From: Ruegeria arenilitoris
Lineage (GTDB): Bacteria > Pseudomonadota > Alphaproteobacteria > Rhodobacterales > Rhodobacteraceae
Direction of reading: 5' to 3'
Assembly: GCF_013030985.1 (NCBI RefSeq)
Contig: NZ_WPYP01000003.1
Span: 124,001 to 188,000 of the forward strand
Length of the DNA stretch: 64,000 bases
The notes under the pieces are model-generated. The model saw only the letters and a list, made by a program, of their open reading frames with translations. It searched no databases and was not told the origin of the DNA. Made by a program: the position numbers and the translations under genes. Positions 1-8,870 of this stretch are shown one piece after another (within the stretch, counting starts at the first letter, position 1; every line of letters starts with the position of its first letter).

Positions 1-123
1 GCCGGTCTCAAGCTCCACGATCTCGCCAGTGTAGGGGCTGATGATCGGGTCCTTGTTCAGGTCGTAAAACCGCTTGCCGGTTGTCGGGCAAACGCGCTTT
101 ACGCCCCATTCTTCCTTGGGCAT
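1..123 (-). CDS. FYDLN acid domain protein (TIGR02300 family), C-terminus outside window
   Basis: Only the first 41 codons are present; the gene runs off the left edge. The start is the ATG read from 123 downwards, MPKEEWGVKRVCP. The motif GKRFYDLNKDPIISPYTGE is the signature of the small FYDLN (TIGR02300) proteins of Alphaproteobacteria, which begin with a zinc-ribbon-like segment and end in a long acidic tail. The tail cannot be checked here. No function is established for the family. It is divergent from the metallopeptidase gene at 224. Confidence 0.85.
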   Translation of the reverse strand, partial: MPKEEWGVKRVCPTTGKRFYDLNKDPIISPYTGEIVELETG

Positions 124-223
124 GTCAAATCCCCTTGATATCAGGTGAGTCGTAATAACGATTCAGGTCACGTGCCACATGCAGCGGGCACTGTCAAAGC
201 CTTTGAGCAGGAGAAACAGGCAT

Positions 224-919
224 ATGGGAGATCACGCACTGCCCGGGACGCCTCCGGTGCCGCTGACGTTGCGCAAATCAGCGCGGGCGCGGCGGATCAG
301 TCTGCGGATTTCCCAACTGGACGGGCGGGTTACGCTGACCTACCCGCAGGGTGTGCCCGAGTCTGAGGCGCTGAGTTTCGCCCGCTCCAAGGAAGAGTGG
401 ATACGTCAGCATTTGCAGGATCGCCCCGACCCGGCAGTCGTTCAGTTTGGTCAGACAATCCCCATCGAAGGCGTGGAGCGGCGAATCGTTCCTGCAAAAG
501 GCCGCCGCGTACTATTGCAGGGCGATGAGATCGCCGTGCCCGCAGGAGCCGAGGCACGGCGTCTGGCGCGGTTTCTCAAGGAATTGGCGCGGGACCGTCT
601 GACCGGGGCCTGTGATGATTACGCGGCGATGCTGGGCCGGTCTTATTCCAGCCTGACCATCCGCGACACCCGATCGCGCTGGGGGTCGTGCAGCTCTGCC
701 GGGGGGCTGATGTTTTCCTGGAGATTGATCCTCGCCCCGCCTGAGATTCTGCACTATGTCGCCGCGCATGAGGTAGCGCATCTGGCCGAGATGAACCACT
801 CGCCCGCATTCTGGGCGCAGGTCGAACGGATTTTCGGTGATTACGGCGACCAGAGGCTCTGGTTGCGCGACAACGGGGCGCAGCTGCACCAGTACAGATT
901 TGATGCCGCGGTTAGTTGA
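224..919 (+). CDS. YgjP-like zinc metallopeptidase (DUF45, M48-type)
   Basis: Protein of 231 aa. Residues 182-186 are HEVAH within AAHEVAHLAEMNHSPAFW, the zinc-binding HExxH helix with the downstream His of the DUF45/YgjP family. RWGSCSSAG at about 152-160 is the other family hallmark. The ATG at 224 follows AGGAG at 209-213; an upstream in-frame ATG at 179 would add a non-conserved, charged N-terminus and lacks a ribosome site. No signal peptide is seen, so it is probably cytoplasmic. YgjP-like proteins are predicted peptidases without a settled substrate. Confidence 0.88.
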   Translation: MGDHALPGTPPVPLTLRKSARARRISLRISQLDGRVTLTYPQGVPESEALSFARSKEEWIRQHLQDRPDPAVVQFGQTIPIEGVERRIVPAKGRRVLLQGDEIAVPAGAEARRLARFLKELARDRLTGACDDYAAMLGRSYSSLTIRDTRSRWGSCSSAGGLMFSWRLILAPPEILHYVAAHEVAHLAEMNHSPAFWAQVERIFGDYGDQRLWLRDNGAQLHQYRFDAAVS

Positions 920-950
920 CCTCGGGTCTTTTTGTGATCACAAATTGGGA

Positions 951-1598
951 ATGTTGACCACACGACCCTCCGACTCTCACGGCGCGACACATGATCGGGT
1001 GTATCGCACGTTGCGCTCTCGAATCATGCATGGCGAAATGGCGCCGGGGCAGGCGCTGACCCTGCGCGGGATCGGCAAGGAATTCGGTGTTTCGATGACC
1101 CCCGCGCGTGAAGCGGTGCGGCGCTTGGCGGCTGAAGGGGCGTTGTTTCTGTCCACGTCTGGCCGCGTTTCAACGCCCGAGCTGACAAATGACCGGATCG
1201 AGGAATTGGCCGCCCTGCGCGCATTGCTTGAGGTCGAACTGGCCAGCCGCGCTTTGCCGCGTGCGCATATGGCTCTGATCGATAGGTTGCAGAGCATCAA
1301 CATGAATGTGGCCGAGATGGTCACCAAGCGCGATGCTGTCGGATATATCCGAACCAATCTCGAGTTCCACCGCACGCTCTATCTGCGGGCGCAGGCCCCG
1401 GCGATGTTGGCCATTGCGGAAACAGTCTGGCTGCAGTTGGGCCCAACCATGCGCGCGCTCTATGGCAGGTTGCGGCGGACCGATCCTCCGCATAACCACA
1501 AGCTGATCATCGCAGCGTTGCAGGCCGGAGACGAGCCGGGTTTGCGGCTGGCGGTCCGCTCGGATGTGACACAGGGTCTGCGGTTGCTGGTCAGCTAA
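951..1598 (+). CDS. GntR-family regulator with FCD effector domain
   Basis: 215 aa. Residues about 12-70 form a GntR winged helix (DRVYRTLRSRIMHGEMAPGQ, then GVSMTPAREAVRRLAAEG as the recognition helix). The rest is an alpha-helical FCD domain with the usual ELAALRALLEVELA start and conserved acid/His positions in NLEFHRTLY. FadR-like regulators of this type bind small carboxylates and usually repress a nearby catabolic gene. The ATG at 951 is chosen because it begins just before the HTH; in-frame ATGs further upstream lie inside the preceding gene. It stands alone, so the target is unknown. Confidence 0.88.
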   Translation: MLTTRPSDSHGATHDRVYRTLRSRIMHGEMAPGQALTLRGIGKEFGVSMTPAREAVRRLAAEGALFLSTSGRVSTPELTNDRIEELAALRALLEVELASRALPRAHMALIDRLQSINMNVAEMVTKRDAVGYIRTNLEFHRTLYLRAQAPAMLAIAETVWLQLGPTMRALYGRLRRTDPPHNHKLIIAALQAGDEPGLRLAVRSDVTQGLRLLVS

Positions 1599-1709
1599 GC
1601 GGCTTGTTGCCGAAGGTCGGAAATTGCCCCTGATTGGCTTTGTCGTTGTGGCCTGAAGATTGGGTCTGGGTTACTCTGGTCCAAATCACAACAAGAGCAG
1701 ATTTCAATC

Positions 1710-2837
1710 ATGATCGATCGACGGATATTTTCACTGGGCCTCGGGTCGGCCTTGCTGACCGCCTGTTCCACCGGTGCCCCAACCAACACGCCCGCCTCGC
1801 GGATGCGACCGGTGCCCAATGCCGGGTGGGACGCCTGGGTTGCAAGTTTCAAGGGCCGGGCGTCGGCGCAAGGGATTTCACAGAACACCCTCAACCTTGC
1901 CTTTCAGGGGTCTGGCTATTTGCCCGAGGTGATCGAGCGCGACCGCAATCAGGTCGAATTCAAACGCTCGCTTGAGGATTATCTGGCGATTGCGGCTTCG
2001 GACGAGCGGATCGACACAGGCAAGCAGATGCTGGTGCGTCACGCAGGCACCCTGTCGCAGATTGAGGCGAAATATGGCGTCGACAAAGAGGTGGTCGTGG
2101 CCGTTTGGGGGCTGGAAAGCCGCTATGGCGCGCGGCGCGGAGATGTGCCGGTGATCTCGGCGGTGTCCACGCTGGCCTATGACGGACGGCGCGGCGCGTT
2201 CTTTGAAAAGCAACTGGTGGCCGCGCTGCAGATTATTCAGGAGGGTGACACTAGCCCTGCCAACATGACCGGCAGCTGGGCCGGAGCGATGGGGCATACA
2301 CAGTTCATCCCGACGTCTTATCTAGCCTATGCGGTGGATTTCACCGGCGACGGGCGGCGGGATATCTGGTCGGATGATCCGACGGATTCGCTGGCCTCAA
2401 CCGCCGCTTATCTGGCGCGCGCGGGTTGGGTGCGGGGACAGCCTTGGGGGGGTGAAGCCGGTACTGTCTCGGGCACGCCGGTCGCGGTGTTGCAGCCGCA
2501 ACAACCGGGGCCGCGCATTGCCGTCTTCCGCAACTTTCAGGTGATCAAACGCTATAACAACTCGGACAGCTATGCGATTGGGGTCGGGCATCTGTCTGAC
2601 CGGATCGCGGGCGGTGCGCCGTTTCAGGCCTCGTTCGGGCCGGATGCTACGGGGCTGACGCTGGAGGACCGTAAAGAGCTTCAGCGCCGCCTGACCTCGG
2701 CGGGCTACGACACGCAGGGCGCGGACGGGGTGATCGGCAAGAATACCGAATCCGCGATCAGCGCATATCAGCGCGCCAATGGGCTGGCCGTTACCGGCAA
2801 ACCCTCTGTTGAATTGCTGCGGCAGTTGGGCGGTTAG
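1710..2837 (+). CDS. MltB-like lytic murein transglycosylase, lipoprotein
   Basis: 375 aa. The N-terminus is a short signal with lipobox LLTAC, making Cys19 the lipidated residue. The SLT/MltB domain carries [14 protein letters not shown] with the catalytic Glu at 136, followed by [18 protein letters not shown] typical of MltB. Residues about 313-373 form a C-terminal peptidoglycan-binding domain ([19 protein letters not shown] ... [15 protein letters not shown]). It cleaves the glycan strand to 1,6-anhydromuramic ends at the outer membrane. A second MltB-like enzyme lies at 60943-62106. Its stop overlaps the accA stop in convergent orientation. Confidence 0.93.
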   Translation: MIDRRIFSLGLGSALLTACSTGAPTNTPASRMRPVPNAGWDAWVASFKGRASAQGISQNTLNLAFQGSGYLPEVIERDRNQVEFKRSLEDYLAIAASDERIDTGKQMLVRHAGTLSQIEAKYGVDKEVVVAVWGLESRYGARRGDVPVISAVSTLAYDGRRGAFFEKQLVAALQIIQEGDTSPANMTGSWAGAMGHTQFIPTSYLAYAVDFTGDGRRDIWSDDPTDSLASTAAYLARAGWVRGQPWGGEAGTVSGTPVAVLQPQQPGPRIAVFRNFQVIKRYNNSDSYAIGVGHLSDRIAGGAPFQASFGPDATGLTLEDRKELQRRLTSAGYDTQGADGVIGKNTESAISAYQRANGLAVTGKPSVELLRQLGG

Positions 2838-3796
2838 GCCGCCAACCCTTTCGAGCCGATATCCAGGAATTTCTGACGGCGGTCCTGAATCAGGGCCGCC
2901 GCATCTTTGCCGTCCAGCTCTTGCAGCATGGCGGCAATCGCTGTGCGTACCGATTCAACGGTCGCTTCACGGTCCCGGTGGGCGCCGCCCTTGGGCTCGG
3001 TGATGATCCGGTCGCAGACACCCAGCTTATGCAAGTCCTGTGCAGTCAGGCGCAGCGCTTCGGCGGCCTCGCGCATCTTTTCGGCGTCCTTCCACAGGAT
3101 CGAGGCGCAGCCCTCGGGCGAGATCACCGAATAGACCGAGTGCTCCAGCATTGCGACGCGGTTCGCGGTGGCAAAGGCCACAGCCCCGCCCGAACCACCT
3201 TCGCCGATGATCACCGATACCAGCGGCACACCGATTTTCAGGCACATCTCGGTCGAGCGCGCGATGGCTTCGGACTGGCCGCGTTCCTCGGCACCCTTGC
3301 CGGGATACGCACCCGCCGTGTCGATCAGAGTGATCACAGGCAGGCCAAAGCGGCCGGCCATTTCCATCAGGCGCACGGCCTTGCGATACCCTTCGGGGCG
3401 CGCCATGCCAAAGTTGCGTTCGATCCGCGATTTGGTGTCCGAGCCCTTTTCGTGGCCAATCACCATCACCGGCTGATCGTTGAACCGGGCCAGGCCGCCG
3501 ATCACCGCCAGATCGTCGGCAAAGTTCCGGTCACCGGCCAGCGGAGTGAATTCGGTGAACAGGGCGTCAACGTAATCGTTGCAATGCGGGCGCTCCGGGT
3601 GGCGCGCCACCTGGCATTTCCGCCAGGGGGTCAGGTCGCCATACAGCTCTTCCAGCAGCTTGGCAGCCTTGGCGTCCAGCGCGGCGGCTTCTTCTGCCAC
3701 GTCCATCTCTTCGTTGGCACGGGCCAGCGCGCGCAGTTCCTCGGCTTTGCCTTCGATCTCGGCAAGGGGTTTTTCGAAATCCAGATACTGGGTCAT
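2834..3796 (-). CDS. accA: Acetyl-CoA carboxylase, carboxyltransferase subunit alpha
   Basis: 320 aa, usual length for AccA. It transfers CO2 from carboxybiotin to acetyl-CoA together with AccD in the first step of fatty acid synthesis. N-terminal [21 protein letters not shown] and the crotonase-type core ([64 protein letters not shown]) are all present. The ATG at 3796 is preferred over one 4 codons upstream because it matches the conserved [11 protein letters not shown] start. accB, accC and accD are not in this window. Confidence 0.97.
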   Translation of the reverse strand: MTQYLDFEKPLAEIEGKAEELRALARANEEMDVAEEAAALDAKAAKLLEELYGDLTPWRKCQVARHPERPHCNDYVDALFTEFTPLAGDRNFADDLAVIGGLARFNDQPVMVIGHEKGSDTKSRIERNFGMARPEGYRKAVRLMEMAGRFGLPVITLIDTAGAYPGKGAEERGQSEAIARSTEMCLKIGVPLVSVIIGEGGSGGAVAFATANRVAMLEHSVYSVISPEGCASILWKDAEKMREAAEALRLTAQDLHKLGVCDRIITEPKGGAHRDREATVESVRTAIAAMLQELDGKDAAALIQDRRQKFLDIGSKGLAA

Positions 3797-3917
3797 AACG
3801 CCTCTCAACGCGGAAGTTCCTTGCTATATGACCTGACGTCGCCCCGGATGCAACTCAGCAAGATTTGTGGATGCGGAATATGCAACCACGGATGAGCAAA
3901 GTGAAGGAAGGACACCA

Positions 3918-4751
3918 ATGCCGACCAGCTATGAAAACCGAATTCTGCGCGTGCTGGACTATATCCACGACAACCCTGCCGGGGATCTGTCGCTGGATGC
4001 GCTGGCCGACGTGGCCGCGATGTCTCGGTTTCATTGGCATCGGGTGTTTCGCGCCCTGACCGGCGAGACTTGCGCGCAGGCGGTGCGTCGTATCCGTCTG
4101 CACCGTGCGGCCATCGCGATGGTTCAGTCCGACAAGCCAGTGGCGCAGGTCGCATCTGATGTGGGCTATCCCAACCTGAATTCCTTTGCACGGGCCTTTT
4201 CCGAGGCCTACGGCAGCAGCCCTGCCGCATTTCGCAAGGCCGGGCAGTTTCTGCCCGCCCATCCACGATTCAGAACCGGAGAGTATCCCATGTATCCTGT
4301 AACCACCCGAACCGAACCCGCCCGCCGCGTTGTTGGCCTGCCGCATAAAGGTGCCTATGCCGAGATCGGCAAAAGCTTTGAGGCCTTCGGCGCCCTGTGC
4401 GAAGCCCGCCAGTTGTGGCCGCAGGTCGGGCCGGTGATCGGCATATATCTCGATAGTACCGACAGCGCACCCGTAGACGATCTGCGCAGCTATGCGGGGG
4501 CTGAATTCCGTGGCGACGCAACGCCCGAAGGCATGGAGGCCGTGCAAATCCCCGGAGGCAAAACAGCCGTGATGACCTTCAAGGGTCCATATTCGGGGCT
4601 TGGGGCTGCCTATCACAGCCTGTTCGGCAACTGGTTGCCGGAATCGGGTGAGGAGCCAGCGGATCAGCCGTGTTACGAAATCTACCTGAACGACCCCCGC
4701 GACACCGCGCCCGAGGAGCTGCTGACGGAAATCTGCCTGCCGCTGAAGTAA
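3918..4751 (+). CDS. AraC-type regulator with GyrI-like effector domain
   Basis: 277 aa. Residues 1-105 hold two HTH motifs of the AraC/XylS type (LDALADVAAMSRFHWHRVFR, then PVAQVASDVGYPNLNSFARA). From about 125 on is a GyrI/SOUL-like ligand pocket ending in PCYEIYLNDPRDTAPEELLTEICLPLK. This MarA/Rob-like architecture usually senses bulky hydrophobic compounds and governs export or detoxification genes. AAGGAAGG at about 3904-3911 fixes the ATG at 3918. It is divergent from accA (121 bp between starts) and convergent with the LysE exporter, so its target is not obvious. Confidence 0.9.
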   Translation: MPTSYENRILRVLDYIHDNPAGDLSLDALADVAAMSRFHWHRVFRALTGETCAQAVRRIRLHRAAIAMVQSDKPVAQVASDVGYPNLNSFARAFSEAYGSSPAAFRKAGQFLPAHPRFRTGEYPMYPVTTRTEPARRVVGLPHKGAYAEIGKSFEAFGALCEARQLWPQVGPVIGIYLDSTDSAPVDDLRSYAGAEFRGDATPEGMEAVQIPGGKTAVMTFKGPYSGLGAAYHSLFGNWLPESGEEPADQPCYEIYLNDPRDTAPEELLTEICLPLK

Positions 4752-4752
4752 C

Positions 4753-5349
4753 TCAGTTCGGCCACAGGACTGGATAGAGCGATGCAACCAGCAAAGCGGC
4801 CATGGTCCAGTTGAACGCCACCAATCGGCGCGGGTTCGTGAGGACTCGCGCCATTTGCTGCCCCAGAACGGTCCAAGTGCTGACCGAGGGCAGGTTCACC
4901 GCCCCAAAGATCAGTGCCACGATCACGATGGCCTTCAACGTATGGTCCGGCGTATAGGCTGTGGTGGCCGTCAGGGCCATGGCCCAGGCCTTGGGGTTGA
5001 CCCATTGAAACGCGGCAGCCTGCAGGAAGGTCATGGGGTCGCCCTCAGACGCCTTGCTCTTGGTCGGAGCCGCATGTGCGATCTTCCAGGCCAGAAACAG
5101 CAGATACCCGACCGAGACGATTTTCAGCGCCGTGTAGCTGACCGGATACCTGTCGAACAACTGCACCAGCCCGGCACCGACCAGCAGGACCATGACGGTA
5201 AACCCCAGCCCGATCCCAAGCATATGCGGGATGGTGCGGCGAAACCCGAAATTGGCACCTGACGCCATCAGCATCAGGTTGTTCGGCCCTGGGGTGATGG
5301 ACGAAACAAAGGCAAAGACGATCAGGGCCAAAAGGATGTCATAGGTCAT
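4753..5349 (-). CDS. LysE-family amino acid exporter
   Basis: 198 aa with about six hydrophobic segments. The N-terminal SSITPGPNNLMLMASGANFG is the LysE/RhtB signature, and ending WTMAALLVASLYPVLW is typical. It exports amino acids or derivatives from the cytoplasm. The gene is divergent from an Lrp/AsnC regulator at 5423 with a 73-bp spacer; this LysE plus Lrp pairing is the standard arrangement in which the regulator senses the exported amino acid. The actual substrate cannot be read from sequence. Confidence 0.92.
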   Translation of the reverse strand: MTYDILLALIVFAFVSSITPGPNNLMLMASGANFGFRRTIPHMLGIGLGFTVMVLLVGAGLVQLFDRYPVSYTALKIVSVGYLLFLAWKIAHAAPTKSKASEGDPMTFLQAAAFQWVNPKAWAMALTATTAYTPDHTLKAIVIVALIFGAVNLPSVSTWTVLGQQMARVLTNPRRLVAFNWTMAALLVASLYPVLWPN

Positions 5350-5365
5350 AGTTGCTATAATTGCC

Positions 5366-5417
5366 GCGAAACGACCAAATGAAATTGCGTTTTCGTGCGT
5401 ATTTGCAGTAGTTTCGC
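5366..5417. promoter_or_regulatory. Candidate operator region of the divergent lysE/lrp pair
   Basis: In the 73-bp spacer, GCGAAAC (5366-5372) and GTTTCGC (5411-5417) are perfect inverted 7-mers with 45 bp between their inner... sides being AT-rich, a spacing compatible with Lrp-type regulators wrapping several sites. Directly seen: the repeats. Inferred: their use by the adjacent Lrp protein. Confidence 0.35.
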
Positions 5418-5422
5418 AACAA

Positions 5423-5875
5423 ATGACGAAGTTGGATCAAATAAATCAACAAATATTGCGTGAGTTGTCCCGCGATGGCCGCATCAGCAACCTGGAGCTG
5501 GCGGACCGCGTTGGTCTGTCGCCTTCGGCCTGTCTGCGCCGGGTGCAGGAACTTGAGCGCGCGGGTGTGATATCAGGCTATCGCGCGGTGCTGAGCCCGG
5601 CGGCGCTGGGGGTGGGCTTTGTGGCCTATATCGGCGTTGGTCTGGGCGAGCATACCAAGGCCGCGCAGGAAGGGTTCGAACGCGCCCTGCAACGCGCGCC
5701 GGAGGTGGTGGAATGCCACAACATTACGGGCACGATCGAATACCTGTTGCGCGTGGAATGCACCGACCTTGCCGCCTACAAGACCTTTCACACCGACGTT
5801 TTGGGAACCCTGCCGCATGTGACGTCGATCACGTCCTATGTTGTGATGGGAACCCCCAAGGACATGCGCGCCTGA
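5423..5875 (+). CDS. Lrp/AsnC-family transcriptional regulator
   Basis: 150 aa, the family length. Residues 1-60 form the HTH (LDQINQQILRELSRDGRISN, LADRVGLSPSACLRRVQELE), followed by the RAM ligand/oligomer domain (GYRAVLSPAALGVGFVAYIG ... VVECHNITGTIEYLLRVEC). It binds as octamers or hexadecamers and responds to an amino acid. It is divergent from and probably controls the LysE exporter at 4753-5349. ATG at 5423 lies directly before the HTH. Confidence 0.93.
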   Translation: MTKLDQINQQILRELSRDGRISNLELADRVGLSPSACLRRVQELERAGVISGYRAVLSPAALGVGFVAYIGVGLGEHTKAAQEGFERALQRAPEVVECHNITGTIEYLLRVECTDLAAYKTFHTDVLGTLPHVTSITSYVVMGTPKDMRA

Positions 5876-5991
5876 GCGGGCATGTGATCCTTAACTGACT
5901 TGCAGGGTAAAAATTCACGTCTTAGTGTCACCAAAAGGTCCGGGCAAACAGGCAGAAGAACCTCAGACGGGCCAAGCTCAGGGAGATGACT

Positions 5992-6570
5992 ATGACATTC
6001 GTTCGGACCGGAGCGCTTGCCGCAACCTTGGCGTTGATCGCCGGGGCAACCATGGCCGCGCCGTTGAAACTGCAACCCGCAAACCCGCAACCCAACCCCA
6101 AGGCCGGGTTGAATGTGAAATATTATGGTACAGGCAATCAGCACAAGAAGATCCGAGATCTGAGCCAGGCCAAAAGCCTGCTGTCTCAAGCGCAGCCCGG
6201 AAAACCGCTTCGGGGGTTGGATTATGCTGACACCAGCAAGGGTGAGGATGTCATGACGTTCGACGGCGCATACAATGTTGCCGCCGAAGTTACCGGGTAT
6301 ATGCGGTTCGACTCGCCGGGGATTTACGAGTTGGAAACGTGGTCCAATGACGGGATCGAAGCTTCGGTTGGTGGCCAACAGATTGGCCGCGTGAACGGTA
6401 TTCAAGGATGTGAAGCCAATCAGCGAACCGAAGTAGAGGTACCCCAGGCGGGCTGGTATCCATTGAAGATTGTTTACTTCCAAAAACTAGGAAGCTCTTG
6501 CCTGATGATGAAATCGGGTAAACAGGGTGAGCGTTTCACCTGGACGCCCAACGACGTATTCGGCCGGTAA
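5992..6570 (+). CDS. Secreted PA14-like domain protein
   Basis: 192 aa with a signal peptide (TLALIAGATMA|APLKL). The mature part resembles a small PA14 beta-barrel: GLNVKYYGTG, a FDGAYNVAAEVTGYMRFD strand region, SPGIYELETWSNDGIEASVG and GWYPLKIVYFQKLGSS, which follow the PA14 pattern of tensile F/Y-rich strands. PA14 domains bind carbohydrates or act as extracellular modules. Two cysteines (IQGCEANQ and SSCLMM) may form a disulfide. AGGGAG at 5979-5984 favours the ATG at 5992 over one at 5986. It is a single gene ended by a strong terminator; its role is unknown. Confidence 0.72.
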   Translation: MTFVRTGALAATLALIAGATMAAPLKLQPANPQPNPKAGLNVKYYGTGNQHKKIRDLSQAKSLLSQAQPGKPLRGLDYADTSKGEDVMTFDGAYNVAAEVTGYMRFDSPGIYELETWSNDGIEASVGGQQIGRVNGIQGCEANQRTEVEVPQAGWYPLKIVYFQKLGSSCLMMKSGKQGERFTWTPNDVFGR

Positions 6571-6573
6571 GAA

Positions 6574-6603
6574 AAAGGGCGCCCCGCAGGGCGCCTTTTT
6601 TGA
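6574..6603 (+). terminator. Bidirectional rho-independent terminator
   Basis: GGGCGCC-CCGC-AGGGCGCC type hairpin flanked by an A-run on the left and a T-run on the right, so it can terminate the plus-strand PA14-like gene and also the minus-strand malyl-CoA lyase gene that ends at 6604. Confidence 0.85.
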
Positions 6604-7566
6604 TTAGCCGTTGGCGGCGATCAGTTCTGCCTGTGCCACGATCACCTCGGCCTGTTTGATCGAGGCGATATCGACCAGACGCCCTTTGTAGACAGTGGCA
6701 CCCTCACCATTGGCCTTGGCTTGCTCCATCGCGGCCAGAATTTCGCGTGCCTCGGAAACAGCCTCATCCGACGGAGTGAAGACCTGATTGGCCAGTGCGA
6801 TCTGTTTCGGGTGGATCGCCCATTTGCCGACCATGCCCAAAGTGGCCGAGCGTTTGGCCTGCGCGATATAGCCCTCGTCATCCGAGAAATCGCCGAACGG
6901 CCCGTCCACCGGCAGCACGCCATGGGTGCGGCAGGCGGCGACGATGGCGGCCTGCGCCCAGTGCCACGGATCGGACCAGTGTTTTTCGCCTTCGCGCAGC
7001 ATGTAGTAGTTTTCCTGTGTGCCGCCGATGCCGGTGGTCTGCATTCCCATCGAGGCAGCAAAATCCGCCGCACCCAGGCTCATCGCCTGCATTCGCGGGG
7101 ATGAGGCCGCGATCTCTTCGACATGGGCGATACCGGCGGCGGATTCGATGATGACCTCAAAGCTGACCGGTTTGGTACGGCCCTTGGCGCGCTCGATGGC
7201 GGTGACCAGAGCGTCCACCGCGTAGACATCCGCCGCGCAGCCGACCTTGGGGATCATAATCTGGTCCAGACGGTCACCTGCCTGTTCCATCAGATCGACC
7301 ACATCGCGATACCAATAGGGCGTGTCCAGCCCGTTGATCCGCACCGACATGTACTTGTTGCCCCAATCGACGGTGTTCAGTGCCTCGATCACATTGGCGC
7401 GGGCGGCGTCCTTGTCCGACGGCGCGACCGAGTCCTCAAGGTCGAGGTTGATCACATCCGCTGCTGACGCGGCCATTTTCGGGAACAGCTTTGTGTTCGA
7501 TCCCGGCCCGAACAGCTGACAACGGTTGGGGCGCGCGGGGGCGGCGGGTTGAATGCGAAAGCTCAT
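6604..7566 (-). CDS. mcl1: L-malyl-CoA / beta-methylmalyl-CoA lyase
   Basis: 320 aa of the HpcH/HpaI citrate-lyase-beta fold. N-terminal MSFRIQPAAPARPNRCQLF, DVINLDLEDSVAPSDK (metal and acidic residues), MSVRINGLDTPYWYRD, PKVGCAADVYAVDALVTAIE and SFEVIIESAAGIAHVEEIA match the alphaproteobacterial malyl-CoA lyase. It cleaves malyl-CoA to glyoxylate plus acetyl-CoA and methylmalyl-CoA to glyoxylate plus propionyl-CoA, steps of the ethylmalonyl-CoA pathway and one-carbon assimilation. The start at 7566 has GAGGTCC upstream; an ATG 5 codons earlier is less likely. It is divergent from the dgcN leader. Confidence 0.93.
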   Translation of the reverse strand: MSFRIQPAAPARPNRCQLFGPGSNTKLFPKMAASAADVINLDLEDSVAPSDKDAARANVIEALNTVDWGNKYMSVRINGLDTPYWYRDVVDLMEQAGDRLDQIMIPKVGCAADVYAVDALVTAIERAKGRTKPVSFEVIIESAAGIAHVEEIAASSPRMQAMSLGAADFAASMGMQTTGIGGTQENYYMLREGEKHWSDPWHWAQAAIVAACRTHGVLPVDGPFGDFSDDEGYIAQAKRSATLGMVGKWAIHPKQIALANQVFTPSDEAVSEAREILAAMEQAKANGEGATVYKGRLVDIASIKQAEVIVAQAELIAANG

Positions 7567-7700
7567 CTGGACCTCGTGCAAGAAAGGAAATTACGATTTT
7601 CTTGCCATATGAGGTATTAAATTGCGCAACGCTTCGCAAGCGCCTTTGTGCAGCTGCGGCAATGCAATCGCAGCATCTGCCGTAGGTTGCGGTCTGCGTG

Positions 7701-7719
7701 GTGATTAAAGATTAATCAC
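7701..7719. promoter_or_regulatory. Perfect 19-bp palindrome, candidate operator before dgcN
   Basis: GTGATTAA-AGA-TTAATCAC: two perfect 8-bp arms around a 3-nt centre, in the 294-bp spacer between the divergent mcl1 and dgcN. It overlaps a plausible promoter (TTGCGG at about 7687 with the AT-rich palindrome at -10 distance). It is probably bound by a dimeric regulator; no regulator gene for this cluster lies next to it. Confidence 0.5.
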
Positions 7720-7743
7720 TGTGAAAACTTAGGAGATTTTTGC

Positions 7744-7818
7744 GTGCTGGCTTCTATGGGCGCAAAAAAATCCCTCACGGGCAGCCGAACCCAAAGGAAA
7801 ACGCGAAACACTCGTTAA
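7744..7818 (+). CDS. Possible 24-aa leader peptide upstream of dgcN
   Basis: GTG at 7744 is preceded by AGGAGA at 7731-7736 (7-nt gap), and the frame runs 24 codons to TAA at 7816-7818, giving a very basic peptide ending GSRTQRKTRNTR. An inverted repeat, ATTTTTGCG (7736-7744) with CGCAAAAAAAT (7761-7771), could form a stem that hides its ribosome site and start. It ends 42 nt before the dgcN ATG. Only the sequence signals support it; the reading frame is too short for coding statistics. Confidence 0.3.
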   Translation: MLASMGAKKSLTGSRTQRKTRNTR

Positions 7819-7860
7819 GCACGTCCCTTAGCCTGCGTCGGAATCAAAGGAGTGACCGCA

Positions 7861-8862
7861 ATGATCGAGACACCGTACCTGCTGTTTTTGGGCGATGCGC
7901 CCGACCAATTGGCGGCCAAAGTGGCAGTTGGAATTAAGGACTGGCGTCCCGAAAACGCCGTGGGCCAGTACCGGATGGACGGCTGCAAGGCCGATCTGGG
8001 CCTGACGGACATGACCCTGACCGAGGCGAAAGCAGCCGGGGCAAAAACTCTGGTCATCGGCGTGGCCAACCGTGGTGGTGTGATCAGCCAGGAATGGAAA
8101 AAGGTTCTGGTCATGGCGTTGGAGGAAGGGTTTGACCTCGCCTCGGGCCTGCACAACCTGCTGAGCGATGAACCCGATCTGGTTGCTGTTGCCGAAGCGA
8201 CCGGCCAGAAATTGCACGACGTGCGTGTGCCCGAAGTAGATTACCCGATCGCGAATGGCATCAAGCGCAAGGGCAAGCGGTGTCTGGCTGTGGGCACCGA
8301 TTGTTCGGTCGGCAAGATGTATACGGCGCTGGCAATGGACGCTGAGATGCGCGAGCGCGGCATGAAATCCACCTTCCGCGCCACCGGTCAGACCGGCATC
8401 CTGATCACCGGGGACGGTGTGCCGCTGGACGCGGTGATTGCCGACTTCATGGCCGGCTCGGTGGAATGGCTGACACCTGACAATGACGACGACCACTGGG
8501 ACCTGATCGAAGGGCAGGGGTCGCTGTTCCATGTGTCTTATTCAGGTGTGACCATGGCGCTGATCCATGGCGGTCAGCCCGATGCGCTTATCCTGTCCCA
8601 TGAACCGACCCGCGAGCATATGCGCGGCCTGCCGACCTATCAGCTGCCGACACTGGAGACCCTGCGTGACACCGCGCTGGCATTGGCCAAGGTGGCGAAC
8701 CCGGATTGTCAGGTCGTTGGCGTTTCGGTCAACACGCAGCACATGTCCGAGGAGGACGCCTCCGCCTATCTGGCCAAGATCGAAGCTGACATGGGTCTGC
8801 CTGCGACCGATCCGTTCCGTTTCGGCTCGGGCAAGCTGGTGGACGCGCTGGCCGCGATGTGA
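7861..8862 (+). CDS. dgcN: D-glutamate N-acetyltransferase DgcN (DUF1611)
   Basis: 333 aa, a DUF1611 protein. N-terminal Rossmann-like part (YLLFLGDAPDQLAAKVAVGI ... TLVIGVANRGG) and a C-terminal P-loop-like domain with GTDCSVGK at residues 145-152 and later EGQGSLFHVSYSGV and VGVSVNTQHM. DgcN acetylates D-glutamate to N-acetyl-D-glutamate in the D-Glu catabolic pathway described from marine Proteobacteria and haloarchaea. AAAGGAG at 7846-7852 sets the ATG at 7861. dgcA follows 69 bp later and a D-amino acid aminotransferase after that, which supports this assignment over the older DUF1611 label. Confidence 0.85.
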   Translation: MIETPYLLFLGDAPDQLAAKVAVGIKDWRPENAVGQYRMDGCKADLGLTDMTLTEAKAAGAKTLVIGVANRGGVISQEWKKVLVMALEEGFDLASGLHNLLSDEPDLVAVAEATGQKLHDVRVPEVDYPIANGIKRKGKRCLAVGTDCSVGKMYTALAMDAEMRERGMKSTFRATGQTGILITGDGVPLDAVIADFMAGSVEWLTPDNDDDHWDLIEGQGSLFHVSYSGVTMALIHGGQPDALILSHEPTREHMRGLPTYQLPTLETLRDTALALAKVANPDCQVVGVSVNTQHMSEEDASAYLAKIEADMGLPATDPFRFGSGKLVDALAAM

Positions 8863-8870
8863 TCTGAACG

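Noticed and set aside
2921-3895. 324-aa plus-strand frame opposite accA
   Set aside because: accA is unambiguous, so this frame is only its antisense.
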